From contig QPMI01000005.1 in the NCBI GenBank assembly GCA_004431415.1, forward strand, positions 434,001 to 498,000: DNA of 64,000 bases, given 5' to 3'. The stretch is from Cyanophora paradoxa. Lineage: Eukaryota; Glaucocystophyceae; Cyanophorales; Cyanophoraceae. Below, one piece after another: positions 10,601-21,900 of this stretch. The notes beneath the pieces were generated by a model, which saw only the letters and a list, made by a program, of their open reading frames with translations, was not told the DNA's origin and did not search any database. How positions within the stretch are numbered: the first letter of the stretch is position 1; every line of letters starts with the position of its first letter. The position numbers were made by a program, and so were the translations under genes.

Positions 10601-13471
10601 TACTGAATCACGGCCTGGCGCACGGCAAGTCGCTCCCCCGAGCGCGGCCGGGGCCTTGCAGGTGCGCACCGTGCTGTTCCCCATCGAGACGCGCCTTGCG
10701 CGCCCGGCGTCACCTAGGGCGCGGGGGTGGCGCGGGGGCGGGACGAGGGCGGCGCGGGACACCACTGGAGACGTAGGCGAAGGGGCGCGGGGGTGGCGCG
10801 GGGGCGGGGCGAAAGCGGCGCGGGACACCGCCGGACGTCTGTGCGGCGTTTTGCCGCCCCGCGGGGGTCGGGCGGGGCGGGGCGGTATGGGGTCGCCGGG
10901 ACCCCGCGGGGCACCTCGGAGATGTCGCTCTCCACGAGGTCGAGCACGCCGCCCGTCTGCGCCGAGACCGCCCCGCCGCCTCGCGGGGCGCGGCGGGGCG
11001 CACTGGCGGCGGAGTTGCGGGCGATGGTGCAGCGGCGGGGTGTAGATGGCCGGCCCCTGGCGGGCGCCGGGGCGGGGTCAGAGCTCGCACAGAGCTCAGG
11101 CTCGGAGGGGCGGGGACCCGCGTAGACGGCCGTCGTGTTCCCCGTGAAGCTCGAGGCCTGCCGCCCCGTTCGAGGGCGCGGGGCGCGGGGGGGGGCGGGT
11201 CCCAGGGCGCGCCTCGATTCTCAAAGAGGCAGCGGAGTCGCCGGGGGCGTAGAGGCGCAGAGGGCGCCGCTGCCGCCTCTGTAGTTCTGCGGGGGCGTGA
11301 GGGGCGGCGAGGGCGGGGGCGGAGGCGCCGGGCCTCCTCGAACCTGCATTTGGAGAAGGCGTGCGGGCCCAGCGCCCCCTGCCGGCCCGGCGCCGTCAGC
11401 CGGCCCCAGCCCGACCGGGCCGGCGTTGGCCGAGGCCGAGGGCGCACCACGACCGCCACGGCCGCGCAGTCGCCGAAGGCTGTGCGGGCGACCGTGAGGC
11501 GCGGGAGAGGCGGGGCTGGGCGGCCGGGGCGGGCCTCGGTTCCTGCGGAAGACGGTCCCCGAGACGGTGGCGGCCGAGGCGTCGACGACGACGAGCGCCG
11601 CGTCGTGGCCCGTCCCCGCGCCGTCCGCCGTCGCCCCGGCCGCTGCCGCCGGTTGGGCGGGTGGGGGCGGGAGAGAGGGGCGGGGGCCGGACCGACGGCG
11701 TTGTAGGAGAAGGAGGAGTCGGAGAGGGCGAGGGAGGTGGCGGTGGAGGCGTAGAGGGCGGAGCCCGAGGCGGTCGTCGCCGAGGCCCCCGGCACGGTCC
11801 TGTTCCCCGCGAAGACCGACCCCGAGATCGCCACCAGCTTCGCGTTCCCCAGGTAGAGTGCGCCCCCGTACCCCGCCGCGTCCGCCGGCCCCGCCACTGC
11901 GCGCCCCGCCGTCCACGGAGCGACGGGGCGGGGCGCGGAAGCGGGCGGGCCGGCGAAGTTGGCGGTGATGTTGCAGCGGGAGGTGGTGAGGGAGGTCGTT
12001 GTGCTGGCGTACCTGATCGTAGCCCCGCCCCGCCGCGTGAGGCGCGCGGTGGCGGGGGGCGGGGCGGGGCGGCGTGCTCAAGGAGGAGGAGAAGGCCGCG
12101 CCCGGCGGGCCCCCGCTACCCCCGCTTGTGGGGATGACCGCCACGGCGCCCCTAAGGCCCGACCCGAACTTGCCCGTCGAGTTTCCCTGCACCGTGTTCC
12201 CTTCGACGTAGAACCCCCGGATCGTCACCTGGCCCCCGCCCGTCCCGGCCTCGGCGGCCGGCCCCGGGGCAGCGAAGGGCGCTATGCGGCGGGGCGCGCA
12301 CGGCTGCGGGGCTGCAGAGGAGAAGGGCGCCGCCCTGTGGGACCGCCTGGATCGTCGAGGTGGTCGTCGTCGCGTACACGGCTTCCGGCCCCGCCGCCCC
12401 CACGCGTGCCCCGTCAGCGCGCGGGGCGGCGGGGCCGGGCAGCGGGCGGGACCCGTGCGCACTGCCGGTGTTGTTGTAGAAGAGGCTGCGCGGGGGGCCG
12501 TCAGGGGACCGGTGAAGAGGCCCCGCGCGGTGGCCGGCGCGGCGGATCGCACCTGTCGGCGATTTTGGCGGGGACGGCGCCGTACACGGCAATGGCGCCA
12601 CCCCCGACGGCCCGGTTCCCCAGGAAGCGGCACGCGGAGACGAGCGCCGTCGAGTTCGAGCTCGTCGCGTAGATCTGCTCGCGCGCGCGCGCCGCCGTTG
12701 GGCGCCGCCGCCGCCCAAGGCCGCCGCTGGGCGGGCCGCGCACCATGAGGGCGCCGTCCCAGCAGTACTTGCCGTCGTTGGGCAGGCTCGCCTCGTTGGG
12801 CGAGAGCGGCGCGCCGCCCGTCACCGTCAGCCCCTCCACGGTCAGCGCCGGCGCGGAGTAGGTGAAGAGGAAGCGGCGACCGAGGGAGGAGCAGTCGACG
12901 GCGGTGGCCGCGGCACCTTCCGGAAGGTCGGGCCCCTCGAGGCGCCCCGGCAGCGCGTTCACCACCTTGAAGGCTCCGAGCCCGCCAGCGCCGCCAAGGC
13001 CGCCTGCGGGCCGTCTCAGCGCCCCGGCGCCAGCGGCGGGCGCGGAGCGCGGGCCTGCATCGTCGCGAAGGGGCGGCCGATGTCGCCCACAGCGCCCGCC
13101 GAGTCGTTTCCCCAGGCGGCCACGAAAGACTGCGCCCCGGCGCCGCGCAGAAGAGCGGCCCCAGGGCCCCCGAGGAGACGGCGCCGCAGTCTGAGGGGGC
13201 CGTGAGCTGCGGAGCGGGGGCACCTGGGACAGCGCACCGGGGTCCGCGGCGCCGCATCCGCAGTCTGCGGCGCACGAGCGCCTCAGCCGGGCCTCGGCCA
13301 AGGGCGGGAAGCGGGCGCGGGCACCGCAGATGCCGAGGCGGCGCAGGTCCACTGTTGGAGAGCATCCGAGGCCATGCAAAGGACTGCAACCCACCACGTG
13401 GGCACCGGAATCGCGGCAACGAGCAAGCCAAATGCGTACCTGCCACCAGGACGAGGAGTCCACCGAGCCAT
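10600..13471 (-). CDS. Pmp-like right-handed beta-helix repeat protein, secreted or surface
   Basis: The start at 13471 gives MARWTPRPGGRYAFGLLVAA followed by a hydrophobic run, a likely signal peptide. After that come exon-sized units with the polymorphic-membrane-protein pattern: GG-A-[LIV], then S-x-F-x-x-N. Clear units are LTVEGLTVTGG (about 12840), SACRFLGNRAVGGGAIAVYG (about 12600), VTIRGFYVEGNTVQGN (about 12200), SRCNITANFAG (about 11960), GGALYLGNAKLVAISGSVFA (about 11820), LALSDSSFSYNA (about 11710), VSGTVFRRN (about 11550), SSFTGNTTAVYA (about 11130), CTIARNSAAS (about 11030) and GGAVSAQTGGVLDLVESDIS (about 10930). Such repeats stack into a parallel beta-helix typical of adhesins, autotransporters and polysaccharide-binding proteins. 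Units are separated by short introns. The 3' end is uncertain: the last good segment is RVSMGNSTVRTCKAP near 10660. No enzyme site is evident. Confidence 0.65.
10717..10836 (-). repeat. Two-copy tandem repeat of ~68 bp in the beta-helix gene
   Basis: GCGCGGGGGTGGCGCGGGGG followed by CGGG-CGA-GGCGGCGCGGGACACC occurs at about 10719-10766 and again at about 10787-10834. Between the two lies TGGAGACGTAGGCGAAGG. On the sense strand each unit begins GTGTCCCGCGCC and the distal one ends CTCCAG, so it looks like a duplicated intron or intron-exon unit. Confidence 0.65.
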
Positions 13472-13981
13472 GGCGGGCGAATTCGAAGCGCGGGGCCGCG
13501 GCCGGCGGGGGCTGGCGGCGCTGTCCCATGGCAGGCGTATGCTTATTTATGGCTAGCTAAGCGCGCGCGTGCGCGTCTTTGCACGTCAAAGAGATGGACA
13601 CGCGAGTTCTCGAGCTGCTGCCAGCGCTCGAGTTGCTGTCGCTCCCGTGGACGTCCCTAAATGGGTCGGCAGCACTCTGCATACCTACCTAAACCAAGTG
13701 CAGCTGCGGCAGGGCATGTGTAATTTGCAAGCGCTTCGCTTCGTCGAGACAGCTCAGGTTCTGCTTTCGTCCAGGCCGCAACTGCAGAGCTGGTTTGAAG
13801 ATCGGGACGCGGTCCCGATCTGACCGCTGCGAGCACGAATCGACTTCGGCGGATCGCAGACTCCATTTTCAGCACGCTTTTCAGCACGCTTTTCAGCACG
13901 AGAGCGCCCTACTCGAATCGAGACGCACTCATCAATCGTATATATATTCGTGCACCTAAGATCTAGATCTAGATCTAGAGC
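13472..13981. other. Spacer; includes the 3' flank of the duplicated block
   Basis: No gene. From about 13700 the sequence parallels 5580-6114: GCATGTGTAATTTGCAAGCG versus GCATGCACAATTTGCAAGCG, then a shared ATCGACTTCGGCGG, then AGATCTAGATCT strings. A triple CAGCACGCTTTT-type repeat lies at 13873-13902. Confidence 0.6.
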
Positions 13982-14856
<875 letters not shown>

Positions 14857-14858
<2 letters not shown>

Positions 14859-15493
14859 CGAATTTTCCCGCTCCTTTGCCCACCTGAATTGCTGCCTTGC
14901 ATCGTCCAGCTGGATCAAGCATCTCGTCCGACAAAATTGCCAAGTTGCCACGCCCAAGCTCTTGCGATCGTCAGGTAGGGATCTCCAGGGGATCCTTCCC
15001 TCGTGGGTCCCATCAATTGGAACAGCATACTTGGAACTTCCCTCGTGCGCCCCATCACTTAAGCTTGGATACATATCAATATCGCCCCCCCCCCCCCCCC
15101 CCCCCCCCCCACCCCCCCCTCCCTCCCCGCCAGCCACCCGCCCCCCCTGCTGTTCCCCCCCCCCCCCCCCCCCCCCTCCCCTCTCAGGCCCGCATGCGCA
15201 AGCACCCTCCTCTCCGGATCCTCTCCTCGCGATTCAATGATTGCGGTTCTCTTCAAGGCTCCGGATCCTCCGGATCCTTCCCTCTAGATCTTTAATTGCA
15301 AGGGGGGGTACCCCCTCCCTTGCTCCCCTGGTGAGTTGGTGCGGCGTACTTTCTGTGTTAGCAATTTTTGTAAGATGTGATTCTTTGCATGCGCTCTCGT
15401 ATAGGTGTGATCGCATCGTAGCCGCTGCGAGCGGCGGAAAAAAATGCAGGGGCGTGGCTGCGCAAACATGTCGAGCTCGCTCCTCACCTACTA
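14857..15493. other. Spacer with poly-C tracts and short repeats
   Basis: No clear gene. Two near-identical phrases (TCCCTCGTGGGTCCCATCA at about 14998 and TCCCTCGTGCGCCCCATCA at about 15041) form a short direct repeat. GGATCC/CCGGATCC strings follow at 14990-15280. Confidence 0.45.
15085..15180. repeat. Poly-C tracts
   Basis: Two C homopolymer runs (about 15085-15109 and 15152-15174) are separated by CCACCCGCC-type sequence. Runs this long are prone to slippage, so the length is approximate. Confidence 0.9.
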
Positions 15494-16129
15494 TTGCTAT
15501 ACGCGCCGGACCACGTGCTTCTGATTGCTCTCAATGCGCTCTACAAACTCTGTCATACATGCCCGGGCCCGAGAAGCGGCGTGCGGGCGCTAGACCGCCT
15601 CAAGTACCTGTTGTACCGGGCGCCGGAAAAAAGCGCTCCTGCGAGTTGGAGGAGATCGTGTTGCCGTACCCGTACTTCGTTCTCCTGCGTCGTCATGGCA
15701 CTTCGCCCGGGTCCGCGGCCGACAGACGTATTCGCAAGCGAAGTTGAGCTTTGCCCGAGCTTGCAGCCTTGCTCCAACCCGCGCGGCTGCCATCCGGGCG
15801 ACAAATGCACTCGCTGCGGGAAGCACTTCACTCGGCAAGACAACCTGTACAAGCACGTTCGTCAGTGCAGGAAGAAGGCGCCCGCGACGTCGCGTTCCGG
15901 TGCGCGCCGCTTGGCCGAGTGTGCGCCGATGGTTCTGAGTAACCGGCGCCCGCCGCCCGCAGAACCGAGCTCGGCGATTGCGATCGTTTCAGACATTCCA
16001 CGTTCTTGCCAGATGGAAGGCCTAGGTGAGCTCGCGCGCCTCCCGGCAATCCCGAGCTGGGCATGCAGACTCGAGCTCGCCGACGGCTTTGACAAGGCCG
16101 CTCGGGTGCAGATCTTGCCATGTCGTTGA
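15494..16129 (+). CDS. Possible C2HC zinc-finger protein
   Basis: An uninterrupted frame encodes one zinc finger at 15805-15872. The motif is CTRCGKHFTRQDNLYKHVRQ followed by C and KK: Cys-X2-Cys, then His, then Cys three residues on. The layout resembles C2H2 fingers but has Cys as the last ligand, a form common in proteins of large DNA viruses and in some protist proteins. The rest is low-complexity with no other domain. The ATG at 15695 (MALRPGPRPTDVF) is a more likely start than the first one at 15494. The reading frame lacks introns, unlike most genes here. A real small protein is likely but unproven; it could also be an exon of a longer gene or a decayed insertion. Confidence 0.45.
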   Translation: MLYAPDHVLLIALNALYKLCHTCPGPRSGVRALDRLKYLLYRAPEKSAPASWRRSCCRTRTSFSCVVMALRPGPRPTDVFASEVELCPSLQPCSNPRGCHPGDKCTRCGKHFTRQDNLYKHVRQCRKKAPATSRSGARRLAECAPMVLSNRRPPPAEPSSAIAIVSDIPRSCQMEGLGELARLPAIPSWACRLELADGFDKAARVQILPCR

Positions 16130-17379
16130 GCAACTCGTCTTGCGCATCTTCTAGATCCCATCCGGACGGCCGGACCGAATGCGTGGCTTGACCCGCGGCC
16201 GGCGCTCCGTACTAGCTGTACTACGGTTGCGGAGGGTGGCGGCGTCGCAGTATGCGCAGCTGCTCCTAGTACCGTAGTACGCCGCGCCGGGCTGCTTTCC
16301 TGCCCGCTGCTCCCAGCTGCTCCGCGCGCCCGCTGCTTCAGCATCTGCTCCCTGCCCGTCGCCCCGCCCGCTGCTTCAGCTTCGTCGACTCCAGGTTCGC
16401 CCCGCCGGCGCCGCTGCTGCCGCGCGCGTCACCCGGCCGACCTCGCTGGGCCCTGCGCCCGCACGGCCGCTGTCCGGGGCGAGCTGACGCCTCGGCCCTG
16501 CGCACGCAGGCTACGCGCAGGGCCCGGCGCCACCTGTCGCTCCGCCCGCTTCCCCGCCCGCCGCCCTGTCGGCTGCTTCAGCTTCGTCGACTCCAGGTTC
16601 GCCCCGCCGCTGCTGCTTCGCAACTGACCCGCCCGCCTCCGCTGGGCCTCGCCCCCGCACGGCCGCTGTCCGGGGCGAGCTGACGCCTCGGATCTGCGAA
16701 TGCGCAGGCTACGCGCAGGGCCCGGTGCCGCCCGCCCTCCCGCTTTCCCGCCCGCCGCCGCCCTCGCCTGCCCGCCCGCCTGGTGCCGCCGCCCGCGTCG
16801 CCACCCCACCTACCCGCCTCGCCCGGCCGCCCGCCTTGCCTCTCTAGCTGCCCCCTCCGCCCCCCTCCCCTGCGCCCCCCGCCTCCCCCCAAGTACCCTG
16901 CAATGTGTACCAGTACCCCCCCTTGCACCTCCGCGCGCGGCCCGCACTTGCCGCCGCACTTGCACAGGGCCGGGCGCGGTCTGCTAGTTTAAGCTCCCCT
17001 CCGAGGCTCCTCCATTTATACCACTTCCGAAGTACGGGGATCAGGATCATTGACCGGCATCTCGGCTCAGCCTGGCCGAGAGCTCGAGTGAAGGTCGGGT
17101 CCAAATTCTTAAATGAAATTAAACCTCGCCGAGAGCATGTCGTTCGTCCTTTTATAATTATGAATAAAACCCTTGCAATTGGCCAGCCGGATCCGGAGCA
17201 TATGTGAGCAGCACTATTACTGAGCCGCGTTCACCTGATCATGAAGTCGGTTTTCGCATTGCACTGGCTATCGCTATAGCTACCTACCTGACCGTCTAGC
17301 TATATAGCTTGACAGGGTATGGGGGGGGAGAAATTAAAGGTGGACTGGTCTAAATACAGCTGTACAGCATGGGGGGCGG
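16130..17379. other. Spacer with tandem repeat and C-rich stretch
   Basis: No gene recognised. It carries the 16367-16735 tandem repeat, a C-rich pyrimidine stretch at 16740-16920 and an AT-rich tail with ATAGCTA palindromes before the dynein stop. Confidence 0.5.
16367..16735. repeat. Two-copy tandem repeat, unit about 200 bp
   Basis: Copy 1 (about 16369-16535) and copy 2 (about 16573-16735) share GCTTCAGCTTCGTCGACTCC, GCACGGCCGCTGTCCGGGGC, GAGCTGACGCCTCGG and GGCTACGCGCAGGGCCCGG in the same order. Copies differ by small indels and substitutions, so the duplication is not recent. No coding frame is conserved. GAGCTGACGCC followed by CGCAG resembles the intron 3' ends seen elsewhere. Confidence 0.85.
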
Positions 17380-18902
17380 CTACTTGACGGCGTCCATGAG
17401 GAGGGCGACGCCGGCGAGGATCCACTTGGTCTGCGGGTGGCGCGTCTTGAGGCCGGCGGCGAAGACGTACGTGGGGCCGCGCCGCTGCGTCTTGTAGACG
17501 GGGCAGACGTAGGAGTCGCGCTGCTCGGCGGAGTCGGCGGGCACGGCCTTGACGTGGATGACGGGCATGCGAGCGTAGAGCTCCTTGGGGCGGGAGTCGT
17601 CGAGGGAGCCCTTGGAGTCGTCCCAGCGGGCCCCCTCCAGGATGAGCCCCGTGATGTACGCGCCCTCCCGCGCCGGCATGTCGATGTCGTCCGGCTGCTT
17701 CCTCGTCACCTGCGCGCGCGCGCCGTCAGCCGCCGCGCCTTGGGCTTGCTTCTCGTCGGCCCGCTCGGCGCCGGCTGGCGCGCACCTCGGTCTGGATGAG
17801 GGTGCGGTCGAGGGCCCACTCGTTCTTGCGGGCCGTCGTTTGCATGACGGCGGTGAGGAAGGACTGCGGGTTGAAGAGGCCGGAGAGCCAGGTGACCTTC
17901 GGGAGGCCCGGGTCCTGCGTCCACTCCTGGTACTGTTTGTATCGTTCCAGCAGGTTCACCAGCCACGACGCCAGCGGCCGCAGCGACGGGTACGCGTAGC
18001 GCTCCCACGAGCCCGGCACCTGCGCGCCCCCGCGTGAGGGCAGCGTGCGGGGCGGGGCGGGGCGCGGGGACCTTGTCGTCGAAGAGGGCGCGCATGAGCT
18101 GCTCCATGGGCTCCGAGATCGTCAGGTCGCCCTTCAGGCCCAGATCCAGCTCCTGCAGCGACCGCACCACCTGCCGCCAAGCCTCAGCCGGCGGGTCAAG
18201 GCGGGGAGGGTGGCGGGCCACCTCGGCGCGGAGGGCGATCATGCGCTCGATCTCCTGCAGGAAGACGTTCACGTAGGGCGTCCGCTCCTCGATGTTCGCC
18301 GCGATCTCGTGCAGGTTGAACGCCTCCGGCATCTGCCGCCGGCGTGGCGACCGGGGTTCGGGCACCGCGCGGGGCGCGGCGCTTGGCGTCGCGCGCGCGG
18401 GGGGCGCCGGCACCTTGTCGAGGATGTCGTCGAGGGCCTGCTTGGCCTTCTCCTGCACGGACATGCCGCCGGCGGCGGGGCCGGCGCCGCCCCGCGGCTG
18501 CAGCTCGAGGATCTCCTTGAAGAGCGTCTCGCCCTGGCGCGGGCGTCAGCGGCGGCTGCACGGGGCGAGGCGGCCCCCGGGGGCCCTGGGCCCCACCTGG
18601 GCGAGGCGGAAGCCGATCTCGGCGTTGGGGTGGAGCCCGAAGGCGACGGGCGTCTCCGGCGGCATCCGCTCCTCCACGTGCCGGATGAACGAGCGGAAGG
18701 GGTGGCCCCACGACTTGGGCGTCGTGAAGCCCGGCCACAGCTCCGTCCCGTCGATCAGTTCGTCCCGCATCAGCGTCGTCAGGTACGCGTTGCACAGCCG
18801 CCGGTCCCAGTCGTCCGTGATGTGGCCCCCGTACATGATCTCCCCGAAGATGTACCTGCCGGCCCCGTGAGGCGGAGAGAGGAGAGGAGGCGGTGGGGAT
18901 GG

Positions 18903-18935
<33 letters not shown>

Positions 18936-21900
18936 TGGGGGCGGGGTTGGAGAAGGGGGGTCCGGGGTCCGGGGGGGGGGGGGGGGGAAGGGGAGGGGGA
19001 GGCGGGGGGGGGGGGGACGAGGGGCGGGGGGCGGGGCTGGCTCGCCTGAGGTCCTCCCAGGGGATCTTGGCGCCGGGGCCGCCCACCTCGAGGTAGTTGT
19101 TCGTCACCATCGCCGACGAGGTTAGGTCCCCGACGTTGAACGGGTAGAGCCCGTTCCAGCCCTGCGCGGCGCGTCGCCCGCTGAGCGAGCGGGCGCGAGG
19201 AGAGGGTCAGGCGGGGCACCATGGCGCCGAACTTCTTGCGCTCGACGACGATGGCGTGGAAGAGGCAGAGGGCGAAGGTGATGGCCTTGTACTCGCCCTG
19301 CTTGTTGCTGTTCTCGAACATCTCGTCCGTGAAGGTCGCCAGCGCGCGCGAGACGTTCATCCGCAGCCCGTCCGGCGGCTCGTTCGTGAGCTTGACGCAG
19401 CCCTGCAGGATGGAGACGGGCATGTCGTTGAGCGGGGTCGGCTCGGCGGAGAGGAAGAGGCGGAAGTTCTCGTGGGCCCCCGCGGCGATCTTGTCGAGGC
19501 GGCGCTCGAGGAAGCCCGAGGTCCAGCGCGGCGTGAGGTGGATGTTCTGCAGGATGACCCACCCGCCGTGCGCGTGCGCCTTCTCCAGCGCCCGCTCCGC
19601 CACGGGCTCCTGGCCCTGCCCGAGCGAGACGAGGACGAGCTTGCCGCTGTCCTGCGTGTACCCGAGCTTCCTGCCGAGGAGCTCGACGTCCTTGACGGGG
19701 TCGACGCCGGGGGAGAGGATGAAGAAGACGGGGCGGTCGGGGCGCGCGTCCTCGAAGGCCTCCTCCAGCGTCGGCGGCTGGCTGTTCACGAAGCGCTCCC
19801 CCAGGTAGCCCTTGACGAAGCCGCCCATCGCCTCGACCATGCGGTCGGGGCGGATGCACTTGACGATGAGGAGGCGGTGGAAGTCGGGGAGCTTCTTCCA
19901 GTCGCCGGGCATCGGCTCGTGCTCGGGGCGCTCCACCTCGCTCCACTCCCGCCACCGCTTCGCCGACCCCTCGATGTCCGCCGCCAGCGACTCGAACGCC
20001 TCGTGCTCCTTCAGCACCTGCCCCGCCCCGCCTCAGCGCCCCGCCCCGACCGGGCGCCGCGCCCCGGCCGGCGGACCTGGATGCCGGACCAGCCGACGTC
20101 CGTCATCCACTCGGCGCACGGGTTCTCGTCGGCCGGCGCGGAGGGCCCGCGCAGGAGGAAGCTCAGCAGGTCCGGCTCGACCTCGTTGCCCTTGACGAGG
20201 ACGAGGAGGCAGAGCTGGACGGCGAAGGTGATCTTGTGCCGCTCGAAGAGGCCCGCCGCCACCGCCGCGTACACCGTGTAGAGCACCTGCCGGCCCCGTC
20301 GGCCCGGGCGCTCGCGCGGGGGGCGGGGCGGGGCGGGGCGGGGCGGGGCGGGGCCGCACGGCGTCGATGAGGGCCTCGACGCGCTCGTCGAGCGCCTTGG
20401 CCGCCGGCGCCTTGTCCATCCCCTTCCGCATCAGGTACACGAACCACGCCATCGAGAACTGCCGCCCGCCCCAGCCTCGGTCCCGCGCGGGGCGGGGCGG
20501 GGTGGGGCGGGCGGGGCGGGGCGGGCCTGGTACATGTGGTCGAGGACGCAGAGGGAGTCGACGAGGAAGTAGGCGAGGGAGCCGCGGACGGCGACGGGGC
20601 GGTAGGCCTCGCGCGCCGCGTTGATCTGCACCTCGGTCTCCTTGGCGAGGACGACCTTGTCGGCGATCTCCTTGGCCGTGCGCTTGTTCTCCTCCAGGTT
20701 GTTGATGAGGTCGACGTCCGAAAGGATGTCGCCCTGCGCGTTCGAGAGGCGGAACAGCAGGTTGTCCTCCAGCTCCTTGATCTTGATCTTGAAGTCGTTC
20801 TGCTGGTGCAGCAGCTCCGCCCGCTGGTGCTCCAGGTCCGGCCGCTCCTTGTTTACGACCATCGCTAGCAGCTGCTCCTCCAGGCCCTGCTCCGTCACCG
20901 TGAAGTTGATGAGCGTGCACTGCGCGGCGATCTCGGGGCGGTAGTGCGGGTTGGAGAGCTTGGTATGGAGGAAGAGGCGGAAGTTGGCGTCCCACTCGAC
21001 CTCCCGGTCCCCGATGCGGACGACGGTCGCGCGGCCCCGCTTGATGAGGGCCCTCGAGAGGACGGGCTCGAGCACCGCGTCGATGCTCTCCCCCAGGTTC
21101 TCGATCAGCACCGGCGTGCCGTTCTGGATGCACTGCTCGATGGCGTCCACGTACTTGGGCTGGCCCTGCTGCAGGATGCGCAGCCCGTTCTTCTCCTCGC
21201 GCTCGCGGATCCAGCGGATGCCCTGCAGCTGGGGGTCGATCATGAGGGGCCACCGGCTGCAGTTGCACACGATGGCCCCGTTCTCCACGGAGAGCTGGTC
21301 GCTCGGGAGGCCCTCGTTCGCCCAGCGCGCGATCTCCGCCTCGTCCGTCAGCTTCGCCATCGGCGTGATGCCCTCCGTGAGCGGGATCTGGTGCTCCACC
21401 AGGTCCGGGATCCACCGCTCGAAGACCAGCTGGCTCCGGTACCTCGCCGAGAACGCCCCGATGTAGGAGACGAAGGCGGCGGCGAGGAGCATGTCGCCGA
21501 CGAGCGTCGACTCGATCTTGCTGAACTGCTCGATGGTCTGCGTCCAGCGGACCTTCTCGTCGGAGAGGCCGTTGACGAGCCGCTGGGCGATGTCCGCCCG
21601 CTGCTGCGTCTTCTCCGCCACCGCCATCGCCGCGTTCTTCTCCTCCGTCGCGTGCTCGAAGGTCGCCGTCAGCTTCGCCAGCTTCGCCTCCAGCGTCGCC
21701 ACCTTGTCCCGGTCCTTCTGCAGGATCGCGTTCGCGTCCTCCAGCTTCTTGTTCGCCTCCGCCAGCTTGTCCCGCTTCGGCTGCACCTTCTGGTAGATGC
21801 GGAAGTACTTGCAGATGTTGATGCACCACTGCGCCGGCGTCGGCGAAGGGGCGCTCGGGGCGGAAGGGCGGGCGGGGGGCGGACCTTGCAGAGGCCGGAG

